Below, piece by piece: positions 32,954 through 42,386 of a stretch of 64,000 nucleotides of DNA. Below the pieces are notes generated by a model. The model saw nothing but the letters and a program-made list of their open reading frames with translations, made no database searches and had not been told where the DNA came from. Position 1 is the first letter of the stretch; the number at the start of each line of letters is the position of its first letter. A program made the position numbers and the translations under genes. This DNA is from Cypionkella sinensis (GTDB taxonomy: Bacteria; Pseudomonadota; Alphaproteobacteria; Rhodobacterales; Rhodobacteraceae): assembly GCF_042646385.1 (NCBI RefSeq), contig NZ_JBHRTO010000001.1:2852001-2916000 (forward strand). Reading direction: 5' to 3'.

Positions 32954-34486
32954 CTAATTCATTGGGGCGCCACCCTCTGCCTTGCGCTTGACCACAAACG
33001 CCGACAGCGCCTCATCAATCGCAGGGTCCAGCGGCGGCAGTTCATATTCGGCAAGCATCTGCTTCCAGATCACATTCGCCCGCTCGCGTGTCTTGATGCC
33101 GCCCTTGCCCAGCCAGGTGGTGTGGTTATCCCAGTTGGACAACAGCGGCGTGTAAAACGCCTGTTCATACCGGCTCATGGTGTGATCGCTGCCAAAGAAA
33201 TGCCCGCCCGACCCAACCTCGCGGATCGCCTCAAACGCCAATGTCGCCTCGTCCACCACCAAGGGCGTGAAATAGGCCTGCATCATCTGCAGCATCTCGG
33301 CATCCAGGATCAGCTTTTCAAAACTCGCCGTCAGCCCGCCATGCAGCCACCCCGCCGCGTGTTCGATCAGATGCGCCCCACCCATCATCGCCCCCCACAG
33401 CGACATCTGCGACTCATACGCCGCCTGCGCATCAACCTCATTGGCGGCGTTCACATTGGATGACCGGAACGGCACCCCGATCAGCCGCGCCAACTGCCCC
33501 GAGGCTTGCGCCGCCTTGGTATATTCCGGCGTGCCAAACGCTGGCGCGCCCGAGCGCATGTCGACGTTCGAGGTAAAGCCGCCATACATCACCGGCACGC
33601 CCTTTCGCACGATCTGGGTCAAGGCGATCCCGGCCATCGCCTCGGCGTGCTGCATCACCAAGGCCCCCGCCAGCGTCACCGGACTCATCGCGCCCGCCAA
33701 GGTGAACGGTGTAATTACCACCACCTGACCATATTCGGCCATGGCGATAAGCCCCTCGGCCATCGGAATATCCAACTGCAGTGGCGAGTTGGTGTTGATG
33801 ATCCCCAAAAGGCAGGGCCTGTCCAGCAACCCTTCGGGCGTCGTGCCTAGGGAAATCGCAGCCATTTCAATGCCATCCAAGGTGCGCTGCCGCCCCAGAG
33901 TCTCGGTCTGCCAGTTCTTGTCCAGCAGCCGGATCTGCGCATGAAAGCAGTCGAGATAGCGGGTATCGGCGGGCAAATCCATCGGCTCGAAAGGATTGCC
34001 GCCAGCCTGATGGATCACGTTCAGGCTTTGCACCAGCTTCAGATAATCCTGCATCTCGGCAAAGGTGCCATTCCTGCGCCCACCGTCATTGTCCATCACA
34101 TAGGCCGGCCCACCGACCGAGGCGAACACGCAATCTTCCCCACCAAACCGCAAATTCCGCGCTGGATTGCGCGCCTCCAGCCCAAAGCTGCGCGGCACGC
34201 TGGCCAGCAAACTGCCAACCAGATCGGCATCCAGCCGCACCGTCTCGCCCTGCACCTCGGCACCCGCCTGCGCGAACAACGCCCGTGCCTGCGGCTCCAG
34301 CACCGCCATGCCAATCTCGGCCAGCACACGCAGCGCCGAAGTATGAATCGCCATCACATGATCCGCCGACAGCACCTCGATCGGGGCATAGGGGCGCGGC
34401 ACCTGCCCGAACGGCATCTGATGCAAGGCCCCCATCGCACGCGGACCACGGGCAGCGCTGCGTTTGCGCGGGGCAGTATCTGTCAT
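32954..34486 (-). CDS. Trimethylamine methyltransferase (MttB) family protein, non-pyrrolysine
   Basis: 510-aa member of the MttB superfamily (COG5598). Family features include PYAPIEVLSADHVMAIH near the N-terminus, NGTFAEMQDYLKL, GTPEYTKAAQASGQLARLIG and GGHFFGSDHTMSRYEQAFY near the C-terminus. The frame has no internal amber codon, so it is not a pyrrolysine TMA methyltransferase. Relatives without pyrrolysine demethylate quaternary amines such as glycine betaine, proline betaine or carnitine and pass methyl to a corrinoid protein. No corrinoid protein gene lies in the window. The start at 34486 (MTDTAPRKR) overlaps the upstream flavoprotein gene by 4 nt. Substrate unknown. Confidence 0.85.
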   Translation of the reverse strand: MTDTAPRKRSAARGPRAMGALHQMPFGQVPRPYAPIEVLSADHVMAIHTSALRVLAEIGMAVLEPQARALFAQAGAEVQGETVRLDADLVGSLLASVPRSFGLEARNPARNLRFGGEDCVFASVGGPAYVMDNDGGRRNGTFAEMQDYLKLVQSLNVIHQAGGNPFEPMDLPADTRYLDCFHAQIRLLDKNWQTETLGRQRTLDGIEMAAISLGTTPEGLLDRPCLLGIINTNSPLQLDIPMAEGLIAMAEYGQVVVITPFTLAGAMSPVTLAGALVMQHAEAMAGIALTQIVRKGVPVMYGGFTSNVDMRSGAPAFGTPEYTKAAQASGQLARLIGVPFRSSNVNAANEVDAQAAYESQMSLWGAMMGGAHLIEHAAGWLHGGLTASFEKLILDAEMLQMMQAYFTPLVVDEATLAFEAIREVGSGGHFFGSDHTMSRYEQAFYTPLLSNWDNHTTWLGKGGIKTRERANVIWKQMLAEYELPPLDPAIDEALSAFVVKRKAEGGAPMN

Positions 34487-36510
34487 AGCAATCCCCTCAA
34501 AGGCGGCTTTTCGCGCCGCAACACAGGCTCTAGCGCCGCGCCAAACCCGCGCACAAAGCGGTGCGCGGAATAAACCGCATCGGCGATGGATGAGGGCTGC
34601 AAACAATCCCCCACACGGCTGACGGCAACACCAGCCGCCACCAGCGGCGCATAAAGATCATCCACCGGCAGTCGCCCCGTCGCCACGATCAGCGTGCCAC
34701 AGGTCTGCTCAACCACGCGCCCGGTATAAGCACAAGCCAACCGCACCGCCCCCGGCACCTGCCCCTCCAACAGATGCAGCGGCACGATCTTGACCCCCGC
34801 CTCCAGCAACCGCCCCTGCACAAAGCCTTGCTCATCGGTCAGCACCGTCCAGCTCGACGCCACCGCATGCGGCGTCACATATGTCACCTCATGGCCCAGC
34901 GCCCGCAGCCGTTCAGCCAGCGCGCCGGCCATGAAGTAATGCTCGTCATCATAGATCACCACCGGACCTGCCACCGCCGCCCCGGCGAAAATATCGTCTG
35001 GCGTCAGCGCCTTGGGCAGATCAAGCGGCTCCATCCCTGCCACGCCCACGCCATCGCGCCGCCAACGCGATCCTGTAGCCAGCACCACATGATCGGCGCC
35101 GAAATCGGCGATATCGCCTGCCGTCATCACGCTGCCGGGATAGATCTGCACATTGTCCAGCTTGCCGATCATATGCGCCCGCCAATCCCGCACCCTGATC
35201 CAGGTGCCCAACCCCGGCAGCGTCGATTCCCGCAGAATCCGCCCGCCCAAAGCCCCGCCAGCCTCGGCCAAACTCACCTCGGCCCCGCGCCGGCCCAAAC
35301 TCAGCGCCGCCTCCAATCCCGCAGGCCCCGCGCCCACGACCAGCACTTTCTCCAGCTTTGGCAGCACCGTGATCCGCTCGGGGTGCCAGCCTTGCCGCCA
35401 TTCTTCGGCCATCGTCGGGTTTTGCGTGCAGCGAAGCGCCACCGCCTCGTTGTTCGCGGCGCGGCAAATGTTGCAGCCGATACACTCGCGAATCTCATCC
35501 GCCCGCCCTTCGCGGATTTTCAGCGGCAAGAACGGATCAGCAATCGAAGGCCGCGCCGCCCCGATGAAATCCTGCACCCCGCGTTTGATCTGCGCCACCA
35601 TGGTTTCGGGTGAGGTAAACCGCCCCACCGACACCACTGGCTTCGTGGTCAGGCTTTTCACGAAACCCACATAAGGCTCCTGAAACCCCTCCGCACTGAA
35701 ACGCGCCGATTTACTGTCATTGCCCAGCGCGCCTGCAATATTCACATCCCACAGGTCAGGGAGTTCGGCGAGCATCTCGACCACCTCGCGCCCCTCGCCT
35801 TCACTGGTGATGCCGCGCGGCCCGTGCAACTCGTCCACCGCCAGCCGCAGCGCCACGGCGCAGGTGTCACCGACCACCTCCTTGGTATCCTCGATCATCT
35901 CGCGCAGCAGACGCGCCCGATTTTCCAAATTACCGCCATAGGCATCGCCGCGGGTGTTGCTGCGCGCCGACAGAAACTGAAATGGCAGGTAATCGTGGCC
36001 CGCATAGACATAAACAATGTCAAACCCGGCGCGCTTGGCTCGCAGCGCCGCATCCCGCTGCCAGCCGCGAAACGCCTTGATATCGCTGGCATCCATCGCC
36101 CGCGCCGTTGTCGGCAAATGGAACATTGCGGGCTGCACATCCGGCGCAATCCCCGGCACCCGCGTCATTCGGTTTGATGCGTGGGCACCGCCGTGCCACA
36201 ACTCGATCCCCGCCAGCGACCCATGCGCATGGATCGCCTCGGCCGTCAGCGCCAGTGCAGCAATATCGCTGTCGTCCCACAAGGTCAGAAAGCCATGCGG
36301 GCTGTCGTCCGACGTGGGATGAATCGAGCAATACTCGGTGCAGACCACACCCCAACCGCCTTCCGCCTTCATCCCGCGCAACGCAGCCCCGGCCTGCGGC
36401 CGCTGCCAGCCCAGCCCAGTGGCATGTGGAGTCTGATAGAATCGGTTCGGTGCCGTCACTGGCCCGATCTTCACAGGCTCGAACAAGATCGCATGGGTGG
36501 AGTCCATCAT
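34483..36510 (-). CDS. Trimethylamine/dimethylamine dehydrogenase-type flavoprotein
   Basis: 675-aa protein built like trimethylamine dehydrogenase. The N-terminal FMN-binding old-yellow-enzyme barrel (residues about 5-340) contains FEPVKIGPVTAPNRFYQTPH. A 4Fe-4S cluster site follows (CIGCNICRAANNEAVALRC, CxxCxxC-x11-C). The C-terminal FAD/NAD-type domains have VLVVGAGPAGLEAALSLGRR and VVLATGSRWRRDG. Such enzymes oxidatively demethylate tertiary or secondary amines, including N-methylproline-type compounds, and release formaldehyde. It is co-transcribed with the MttB-like gene and divergent from the S15 hydrolase/peptide-transporter operon. An operator-like palindrome lies 10 bp upstream of its start (ATG ATG at 36510/36507). 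Confidence 0.9.
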   Translation of the reverse strand: MMDSTHAILFEPVKIGPVTAPNRFYQTPHATGLGWQRPQAGAALRGMKAEGGWGVVCTEYCSIHPTSDDSPHGFLTLWDDSDIAALALTAEAIHAHGSLAGIELWHGGAHASNRMTRVPGIAPDVQPAMFHLPTTARAMDASDIKAFRGWQRDAALRAKRAGFDIVYVYAGHDYLPFQFLSARSNTRGDAYGGNLENRARLLREMIEDTKEVVGDTCAVALRLAVDELHGPRGITSEGEGREVVEMLAELPDLWDVNIAGALGNDSKSARFSAEGFQEPYVGFVKSLTTKPVVSVGRFTSPETMVAQIKRGVQDFIGAARPSIADPFLPLKIREGRADEIRECIGCNICRAANNEAVALRCTQNPTMAEEWRQGWHPERITVLPKLEKVLVVGAGPAGLEAALSLGRRGAEVSLAEAGGALGGRILRESTLPGLGTWIRVRDWRAHMIGKLDNVQIYPGSVMTAGDIADFGADHVVLATGSRWRRDGVGVAGMEPLDLPKALTPDDIFAGAAVAGPVVIYDDEHYFMAGALAERLRALGHEVTYVTPHAVASSWTVLTDEQGFVQGRLLEAGVKIVPLHLLEGQVPGAVRLACAYTGRVVEQTCGTLIVATGRLPVDDLYAPLVAAGVAVSRVGDCLQPSSIADAVYSAHRFVRGFGAALEPVLRREKPPLRGLL

Positions 36511-36519
36511 CGCCTCAGT

Positions 36520-36537
36520 GTTGAATGATCGTATAGT
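36520..36537. promoter_or_regulatory. Candidate TetR/BetI-type operator, left copy
   Basis: GTTGAATGATCGTATAGT. It matches the ideal 18-bp palindrome GTTGAACGATCGTTCAAC at 13 of 18 positions, with a perfect central GATC. It starts 9 bp upstream of the flavoprotein start and is in the opposite orientation to the second copy at 36599. A BetI-like TetR gene closes the operon that diverges from here. Confidence 0.55.
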
Positions 36538-36598
36538 ATCGGCGCGTTTCGTCCTGCGTCAATGGCCTTAAATTTATGTTGCCAAGTGGCATCTGCTT

Positions 36599-36616
36599 GT
36601 TACATGATCGTTCAAC
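36599..36616. promoter_or_regulatory. Candidate TetR/BetI-type operator, right copy
   Basis: GTTACATGATCGTTCAAC. It matches the same ideal palindrome at 15 of 18 positions and ends 11 bp before the S15 hydrolase start, just upstream of its AAGGGGA ribosome-binding site. A repressor bound here would block the rightward transcript. Pairing with the copy at 36520 frames the divergent promoter region. Confidence 0.55.
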
Positions 36617-36627
36617 AAGGGGAAAAC

Positions 36628-38652
36628 ATGCCGCAAGTCCAGACCGAATTTCCGCATCCCGTTCAGGTTATCGAAACCCTCTGGGTGCCGATGCCAGACG
36701 GCACGCGGCTGGCGGCAAAGCTGTGGTTGCCAGAATCAGCGCTCAGCGAAGCGGCCCCTGTTCCGGTCTTGCTGGAATACCTGCCTTACCGCTTGCGCGA
36801 CGGCACCCGCACCCGCGATCAGGGCCTGCATATGTATGTCGCGGGGCATGGCTATGCCTGCATCCGTCTCGACATTCGCGGCACCGGCGAAAGTGAAGGC
36901 GTGATCACCGGCGAGTATACCGAGCAGGAACAACGCGACGGTGTGGCCGCGATTGCGTGGCTGGCAGCCCAGCCGTGGTGCGACGGGCAAGTGTCGATGA
37001 TCGGCATCTCATGGGGCGGCTTCAACGGCCTGCAAATCGCCGCCCGTCAGCCCCCGGCGCTGAAATCGGTGATCACGGTGGGGTCTACCGATGACCGCTA
37101 CGCCACCGATATTCACTGGGTCGGCGGTTGCCTTTCGAAAGACAACTTCGACTGGTCCGCCACGATGTTTTCCGGCAACGACCTGCCGCCTGATCCGCAA
37201 ATCGTCGGCGACGCCTGGCGCGGCATGTGGATGCAGCGGATCGAGGCCAATCAACCGTGGATCATCGAATGGCTGCATCACCAGCGCCGCGATGATTACT
37301 GGCGGCAAGGCTCGGTATGCGAGGATTTCTCGGCCATCCAGATCCCGGTCTACGCGATCAGCGGTTGGGCCGACAACTACTCTGAAGCTGTGCCGCGCCT
37401 GTTGGCAAACCTGCAAGGCCCGCGCCTTGGATTGATCGGTCCTTGGGCGCACAGCTATCCGCATGACGTGGCGGTCGAACCCGCCATCGGCTGGCTGCAA
37501 GAACTGGTGCGTTGGCTGGATCATTGGACCAAGGGCATCGACACCGGCCTGATGGATCAACCGATGTATCGCGTCTGGATGCAAGACTTTGTGCCACCGC
37601 AAACCTGCTACCAAAACCGCCCCGGTCGCTGGGTCGCCGAAGATGCTTGGCCCTCGCCCCGCATTCAGCCCGAACGCCTGACGCTTGGCGCGCATAATAT
37701 CCTCGGCGGCACGGGCAGCGGCACCGCGCAAATCTGCTCCCCGCTTTGGGTCGGTCTGACCGCCGGCGAAGTCGGTCGCTACGGCAATGACGCCGACTGG
37801 CCCACCGATCAGCGCGAAGATGATGGCGGATCGCTGGTGTTCACCTCGGCGCCCCTGACCGAGACCAAGGAAATCCTCGGCGCACCGCTCCTGCATCTGA
37901 CCTTCTCCAGCGACAAACCCCAAGCCCTTGTCGCCGTCCGCCTGAACGACGTTGCCCCCGATGGCCGTTCCACCCGCGTCACCATTGGCCTTTTGAACCT
38001 GACTCACCGCGACAGCCACGAACACGCTACGCCTTTGACCCCCGGTCAAACCTATACCGCCACGGTCGAGCTTGACGACATCGCCCACGCCTTCCCGGCA
38101 GGCCACCGCATCGCCGTCTCAATCTCGACCACCTATTACCCGATCGCATGGCCCTCGCCCGAACTCGCCACCCTTACAGTTCACCTCGGCGACAGCCACC
38201 TCAGCCTCCCCATCCGGCCCGCAAATCCCAAAGACGCCACCCTGCCCGCCTTCGGCCCCGCGATCAGCGCGCCGCAAACCCCGCACACCTACCACCCGAT
38301 TGAGAACCCACCCCTGCGCCGCGTCACCCGAGACCTTCTGTCGGGCAAGATGACCGTGGATTTCCCGCGCTGGACCTACTCTAAAACCATGCCCGACATC
38401 GGCCAGACCCAAACCGCCACCGGCATCATCCAGCATGAGATCACCGATGGCGACCCGCTCTCTGCCGTCACCCGCACTGACTACAAAGTCACCATGCAGT
38501 TCCCCGGCCACACCATCCACCACCACTCCACTGGCCGGATGTCCTGCACCGCCACCCACTTCCGCGTGCAGCAAAGCCTGAAAATCCACGAAGCCGACAC
38601 CCTGATTTTTGAACGCCATTGGGATGAGGAGATCGCGCGTGACATGGTCTGA
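36628..38652 (+). CDS. CocE/NonD family hydrolase (peptidase S15, X-Pro dipeptidyl-peptidase-like)
   Basis: 674-aa alpha/beta hydrolase. The nucleophile is Ser128 in the GISWGG elbow, with YLPYRLRDGTRTRDQGLHMY and LDIRGTGESEG as in the S15 family. The Asp region follows in YAISGWADNYSEA and His in GPWAHSYPHD, and the C-terminal jelly-roll (X-Pro/CocE C-terminal domain) covers residues about 410-640. The family includes X-Pro dipeptidyl-peptidases and ester or amide hydrolases such as cocaine esterase and glutaryl-7-ACA acylase. No signal peptide is seen, so it should be cytoplasmic and act on imported substrate. The start at 36628 was chosen for its ribosome-binding site. It is the first gene of the importer operon (3-nt gap). 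Confidence 0.87.
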   Translation: MPQVQTEFPHPVQVIETLWVPMPDGTRLAAKLWLPESALSEAAPVPVLLEYLPYRLRDGTRTRDQGLHMYVAGHGYACIRLDIRGTGESEGVITGEYTEQEQRDGVAAIAWLAAQPWCDGQVSMIGISWGGFNGLQIAARQPPALKSVITVGSTDDRYATDIHWVGGCLSKDNFDWSATMFSGNDLPPDPQIVGDAWRGMWMQRIEANQPWIIEWLHHQRRDDYWRQGSVCEDFSAIQIPVYAISGWADNYSEAVPRLLANLQGPRLGLIGPWAHSYPHDVAVEPAIGWLQELVRWLDHWTKGIDTGLMDQPMYRVWMQDFVPPQTCYQNRPGRWVAEDAWPSPRIQPERLTLGAHNILGGTGSGTAQICSPLWVGLTAGEVGRYGNDADWPTDQREDDGGSLVFTSAPLTETKEILGAPLLHLTFSSDKPQALVAVRLNDVAPDGRSTRVTIGLLNLTHRDSHEHATPLTPGQTYTATVELDDIAHAFPAGHRIAVSISTTYYPIAWPSPELATLTVHLGDSHLSLPIRPANPKDATLPAFGPAISAPQTPHTYHPIENPPLRRVTRDLLSGKMTVDFPRWTYSKTMPDIGQTQTATGIIQHEITDGDPLSAVTRTDYKVTMQFPGHTIHHHSTGRMSCTATHFRVQQSLKIHEADTLIFERHWDEEIARDMV

Positions 38653-38655
38653 CCC

Positions 38656-39606
38656 ATGCTGACTTATGCGATCAAACGCATAGCCCTCGCGGCGGTGATC
38701 CTGTTTGTGGTCATGCTGGCGATGTATGGCATGGTCTTCCTCGTCCCCGGCGATCCCGCCAGCGTCGCCCTTGGCCCCCGCGCCACCCCCGCCCTGAAAG
38801 CCATGCTGACCGAGCGTATGGGCCTTGACCAACCCGTCGCCGTGCAGATCTGGCGCTTCTTCGCCAACGCGGCCCAAGGCGATCTGGGCATCGACGTGTG
38901 GTCAAAGCGCCCGGTGCTTGACCAAATACTCGAGGCCTTCCCACAAACCCTGCTGCTTGGCGTCGTCGCCCTAAGCTGGGCGCTCACCCTCGGCATCACA
39001 CTCGGAGTCCTCGCCGTCGTCTATCGCGGCACCTTGATCGACCGCGCACTTGGCCTTGTCTCGGTCAGCTTTATCTCGGTGCCGTCCTTCGTCGTCGCCA
39101 TCTACCTGCTGTTGATCTTCGCGGTCTGGCTGCAATGGCTGCCCGCCATCGGCGCAGGCAAAGCCGGAGACATCCCTTCACAAATCAAGGCGCTGATCCT
39201 GCCCTCGCTCGCCGTCGGCATCGGCTGGGTCGGCTACCTTGCCCGCATGGTCCGCGCCTCGATGCTCGAGATCATGGCCGCCAACCACATCCGCACCGCC
39301 CGCGCCTTTGGCCTGCCCGAACGCACAGTCGTCACCCGCTACGCCCTGCGCCTTGCCATCGTGCCGACGATTTCCGTCATCGCAGTCGGCCTCGGCAGCA
39401 TCCTGTCCAGCGCCGTGTTTGTCGAAACCGTGTTCTCACGCCCCGGCATCGGCACGCTGATCACGGGTGCGGTGTTCAAACGCAACTACCCCGTGGTAAT
39501 GGGCACAGTCCTGTTCACAACCGCCTTCTATCTTCTGGTGATCACCGCCGCCGATCTGCTGATTGCCAAGCTAGACCCAAGGGTGCGCGATGCGCTGGCC
39601 CGCTGA
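38656..39606 (+). CDS. Peptide/nickel-type ABC transporter permease (DppB-like)
   Basis: 316-aa inner-membrane permease with six hydrophobic segments. The first, near residues 8-30, is followed by the DppB-type FLVPGDPASVALGPRATP. The EAA-like coupling loop is NHIRTARAFGLPERTVVTRY near residue 205, and the C-terminal FSRPGIGTLITGAV is characteristic. It follows the S15 hydrolase gene by 3 nt and overlaps the second permease by 17 nt. Confidence 0.92.
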   Translation: MLTYAIKRIALAAVILFVVMLAMYGMVFLVPGDPASVALGPRATPALKAMLTERMGLDQPVAVQIWRFFANAAQGDLGIDVWSKRPVLDQILEAFPQTLLLGVVALSWALTLGITLGVLAVVYRGTLIDRALGLVSVSFISVPSFVVAIYLLLIFAVWLQWLPAIGAGKAGDIPSQIKALILPSLAVGIGWVGYLARMVRASMLEIMAANHIRTARAFGLPERTVVTRYALRLAIVPTISVIAVGLGSILSSAVFVETVFSRPGIGTLITGAVFKRNYPVVMGTVLFTTAFYLLVITAADLLIAKLDPRVRDALAR

Positions 39607-40447
39607 CAGCCGCGCGCTGCGGGCGCTGATCCGTGATCCAATGGGGCTGATGGGCCTTGTGCTTGTCACCCTGTTCATCCTGATGGCCGTCGCCGCCCCC
39701 CTGCTTGCCCCCTATGATCCGGTCGCGCTGGATGTGCGCGCCAAACTGAAAGCCCCCAGCTTCGCGCATTGGCTGGGCACCGATCAGTTGGGCCGCGATA
39801 CCCTGTCGCGCATCATCTATGGCGCGCGCACTGCCCTGACCATCGCGCTGACTGCCATCGGTCTTGCGGGCAGCATCGGTATCCTTCTGGGCCTGATCGC
39901 AGGCTATGGCCCGCGCTGGCTGGACGCCGCCTTGGTCTTGATCTTCGACGCGCTGAACTCGCTGCCGATGATGATGTTCGCCCTTGCCATCATCACCGTG
40001 CTTGGCCCCGGCACCGGCACGCTGATCCTTGTCGTCGTCCTTGTGTCCATCCCCGGCTATGCCCGCCTGATCCGCGCCCAAACCCTGTCCTTGCGCAGTG
40101 CCGATTTCATTCTGGCCGAGCAAGCCATCGGTGCCAGCACCCCGCGCATCCTGCTGCATCACCTGCTGCCCAACGTGTTCGGCCCGCTCTGCATCGTGCT
40201 GTCGATGGATATCCCCGTGGTGATCATGCTTGAGGCTGGCCTCAGCTACCTGAACCTCGGCGTCAAACCGCCCACCCCGTCTTGGGGCAACATCCTTTAC
40301 GATGGCTACACCGCCATCCGCACCTCCAGCACCCTCGTGATCGCCGCTGGGGCACCCCTCGTGCTGGCAACCCTCGGCTTCACCTTCCTCGGCGAAGGCC
40401 TTCGCGACGCGCTCGACCCCCGCTTTGCCACGGCGAGGCCGCGATGA
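39590..40447 (+). CDS. Peptide/nickel-type ABC transporter permease (DppC-like)
   Basis: 285-aa permease. The N-terminal oppC/dppC segment (RALRALIRDPMGLMGLVLV) precedes HWLGTDQLGRDTLSRIIYGA, the DppC signature. The coupling loop is ILAEQAIGASTPRILLHHLL and the end is GLRDALDPRF. It pairs with the DppB-like protein; the ATPase gene starts in its stop codon (ATGA). Confidence 0.93.
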   Translation: MRWPADSRALRALIRDPMGLMGLVLVTLFILMAVAAPLLAPYDPVALDVRAKLKAPSFAHWLGTDQLGRDTLSRIIYGARTALTIALTAIGLAGSIGILLGLIAGYGPRWLDAALVLIFDALNSLPMMMFALAIITVLGPGTGTLILVVVLVSIPGYARLIRAQTLSLRSADFILAEQAIGASTPRILLHHLLPNVFGPLCIVLSMDIPVVIMLEAGLSYLNLGVKPPTPSWGNILYDGYTAIRTSSTLVIAAGAPLVLATLGFTFLGEGLRDALDPRFATARPR

Positions 40448-41412
40448 CCCAACCGCTGCTGGAAATCGACGCCCTGAACGTCACCTACACCGACCACGGC
40501 AAACTTGCCGCCCTGCGCGGCGCCAGCCTGACCGCGCGCGCGGGTGAGGTGATCGGCATCGTCGGCGAAAGCGGCTGCGGCAAATCCACCTTGGCGGCGA
40601 GCGTGATCAACCTTCTGCCGCAAGCCGCCCAAGTCACCAGCGGCGCGGTCCGCTACAAGGGCGCGGATATCCTGACCCTGCCGCCCGAGGCCCAGCGCTC
40701 CTTACGCGGTCAAGACATCGCGATGATCTTCCAAGACCCGATGACCGCCTTCAACCCGGTGCTGACCATCGGCGCGCAACTGCTGGATTTCCAGCACGCC
40801 AGCCCCGCCTCGCGCGCCGAGAAACTCGCCCGCGCCCGCACCCTGCTGTCCCGCGTCGGCATGCCCGACCCCGACCTGACCCTGCGCCGCTATCCGCATC
40901 AGCTTTCAGGCGGCATGCGCCAGCGCGTCGCCATCGCCGCCGCCCTCTTGATGAACCCCACGATCCTCGTCGCCGACGAACCCACCACGGCGCTGGATGT
41001 GACGATGGAGGCGCAGATCATCCACCTGCTGCGCGACCTGCGCCGCGATTACCAAGGCGCGATCCTTGTGATCACCCACCATTTGGGAGTCGTCGCCGAA
41101 CTCTGCGACCGCGTCTATGTGATGTATGCGGGCGAGGTGGTGGAAGAGGCTTTGGTGGATGACCTGTTCCACGCGCCCCGCCACCCCTATACCCAAGCCC
41201 TGATCGCCTGCGATCCCGGCCATTTCACCGATGCCACCCCGATCCTGCCCACCATCCCCGGCCGCCTGCCCGACCTGCGCAACCCCCCCACCGGATGCGC
41301 CTTCGCCGCGCGCTGCCCGCTGGCCGAACCGATCTGCGCCAACCCACCGCCCCGCGTGGAAATCTCACCCACCCAGACCGCGCTGTGCCACAAGGCCGGG
41401 GGGCGGCCATGA
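40444..41412 (+). CDS. Peptide-type ABC transporter ATP-binding protein (DppD-like)
   Basis: 322-aa ABC ATPase: Walker A GESGCGKST at about residues 41-49, signature LSGGMRQRVAIA, Walker B ILVADEPTTALDV, H-loop VITHHLGVVAE. The C-terminal oligopeptide/dipeptide region (TIPGRLPDLRNPPTGCAFAA, RCPLAEPICAN) holds the Cys pattern that binds an Fe-S cluster in some DppD/OppD proteins. ATGA overlaps are present on both sides. Confidence 0.94.
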   Translation: MTQPLLEIDALNVTYTDHGKLAALRGASLTARAGEVIGIVGESGCGKSTLAASVINLLPQAAQVTSGAVRYKGADILTLPPEAQRSLRGQDIAMIFQDPMTAFNPVLTIGAQLLDFQHASPASRAEKLARARTLLSRVGMPDPDLTLRRYPHQLSGGMRQRVAIAAALLMNPTILVADEPTTALDVTMEAQIIHLLRDLRRDYQGAILVITHHLGVVAELCDRVYVMYAGEVVEEALVDDLFHAPRHPYTQALIACDPGHFTDATPILPTIPGRLPDLRNPPTGCAFAARCPLAEPICANPPPRVEISPTQTALCHKAGGRP

Positions 41413-42386
41413 CCCTGCTCTCGGTGCAAGACCTCGCCCTTGACCTGCCGTTACGCGGCGGGCTGCTGTCTGCCCTCAACCCCAAAGCCCGCCGCAGCCT
41501 GCAAATCTTCGCCGACGTCTCCTTCACCCTGAACCCCGGCGAAACGCTTGGCCTTGTCGGCGAATCCGGCTCTGGCAAAACCACCCTCGCCCGCGCGCTT
41601 CTGGGCCTGACCCCCACCACCCACGGCCAAATCCACTTCGCAGGTCAACCCCGCCGCACCCCCGCCGATTTCGCCACCCTGCGCCGCGACACCGCAATGA
41701 TGTTCCAAGACGCCATCGCCTCACTCTCTCCCCGCAAGACCATCGGCGCGCTGCTGGCCGAACCCTTGACCATCCACGGCCAGCCAGCCCCCAAAGCGAA
41801 AATCGCGCAGATGCTGGCCCTCGTCGGCCTGCCCGCCGATTTCGCCACCCGCTACCCGCACGAACTGTCCGGCGGCCAAGCCCGCCGCGTCGGCGTCGCC
41901 CGCGCCTTGGCACTGAACCCGAAACTGGTGATCGCCGATGAACCCACTGCGGGCCTTGATGTCTCGGTGCAAGGCGAAATCCTCAACCTGATGACCGACC
42001 TGAAAACGCGCCTCAACCTCAGCTACCTGATCATCAGCCACAACCTTGCCATGGTCCGCCATGTCTCGGACCGCATCGCGGTGATGTATCTGGGCCGTCT
42101 TGTCGAGATCGGCCCGACACGTCCCACCTTCGCCCAGCCCCTGCACCCCTATTCGCAAAGCCTGATCGCCTCCGAGCCACTACCAGACCCGCGCAAGCGT
42201 CGCCAAGACCTTGCGATCAAAGGCGAAATCCCCAGCCTGCTCAACCGCCCCACCGCTTGCGTCTTCCAAAGCCGCTGCCCCCACGTCCAACCCATCTGCC
42301 GCACCGATCCCCCCACCTTGCGCGAAATCAGCCCCGCCCGCTTTGTGCGCTGCCACTTCGCCCACCCTACAGGAGCCCTATCATGA
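41409..42386 (+). CDS. Peptide-type ABC transporter ATP-binding protein (DppF-like)
   Basis: 325-aa ABC ATPase: Walker A GESGSGKTT, signature LSGGQARRVGVARAL, Walker B LVIADEPTAGLDV, H-loop IISHNLAMVRHV, and the C-terminal peptide-transporter region with CVFQSRCPHVQPIC. It forms the second half of the ATPase heterodimer with the DppD-like protein. It overlaps both neighbours by 4 nt. Confidence 0.94.
   Translation: MTLLSVQDLALDLPLRGGLLSALNPKARRSLQIFADVSFTLNPGETLGLVGESGSGKTTLARALLGLTPTTHGQIHFAGQPRRTPADFATLRRDTAMMFQDAIASLSPRKTIGALLAEPLTIHGQPAPKAKIAQMLALVGLPADFATRYPHELSGGQARRVGVARALALNPKLVIADEPTAGLDVSVQGEILNLMTDLKTRLNLSYLIISHNLAMVRHVSDRIAVMYLGRLVEIGPTRPTFAQPLHPYSQSLIASEPLPDPRKRRQDLAIKGEIPSLLNRPTACVFQSRCPHVQPICRTDPPTLREISPARFVRCHFAHPTGALS

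Noticed and set aside
32954..34486. Pyrrolysine-containing trimethylamine methyltransferase
   Set aside because: The frame has no internal TAG codon, and no pyl genes are present, so the protein is a non-pyrrolysine MttB relative.
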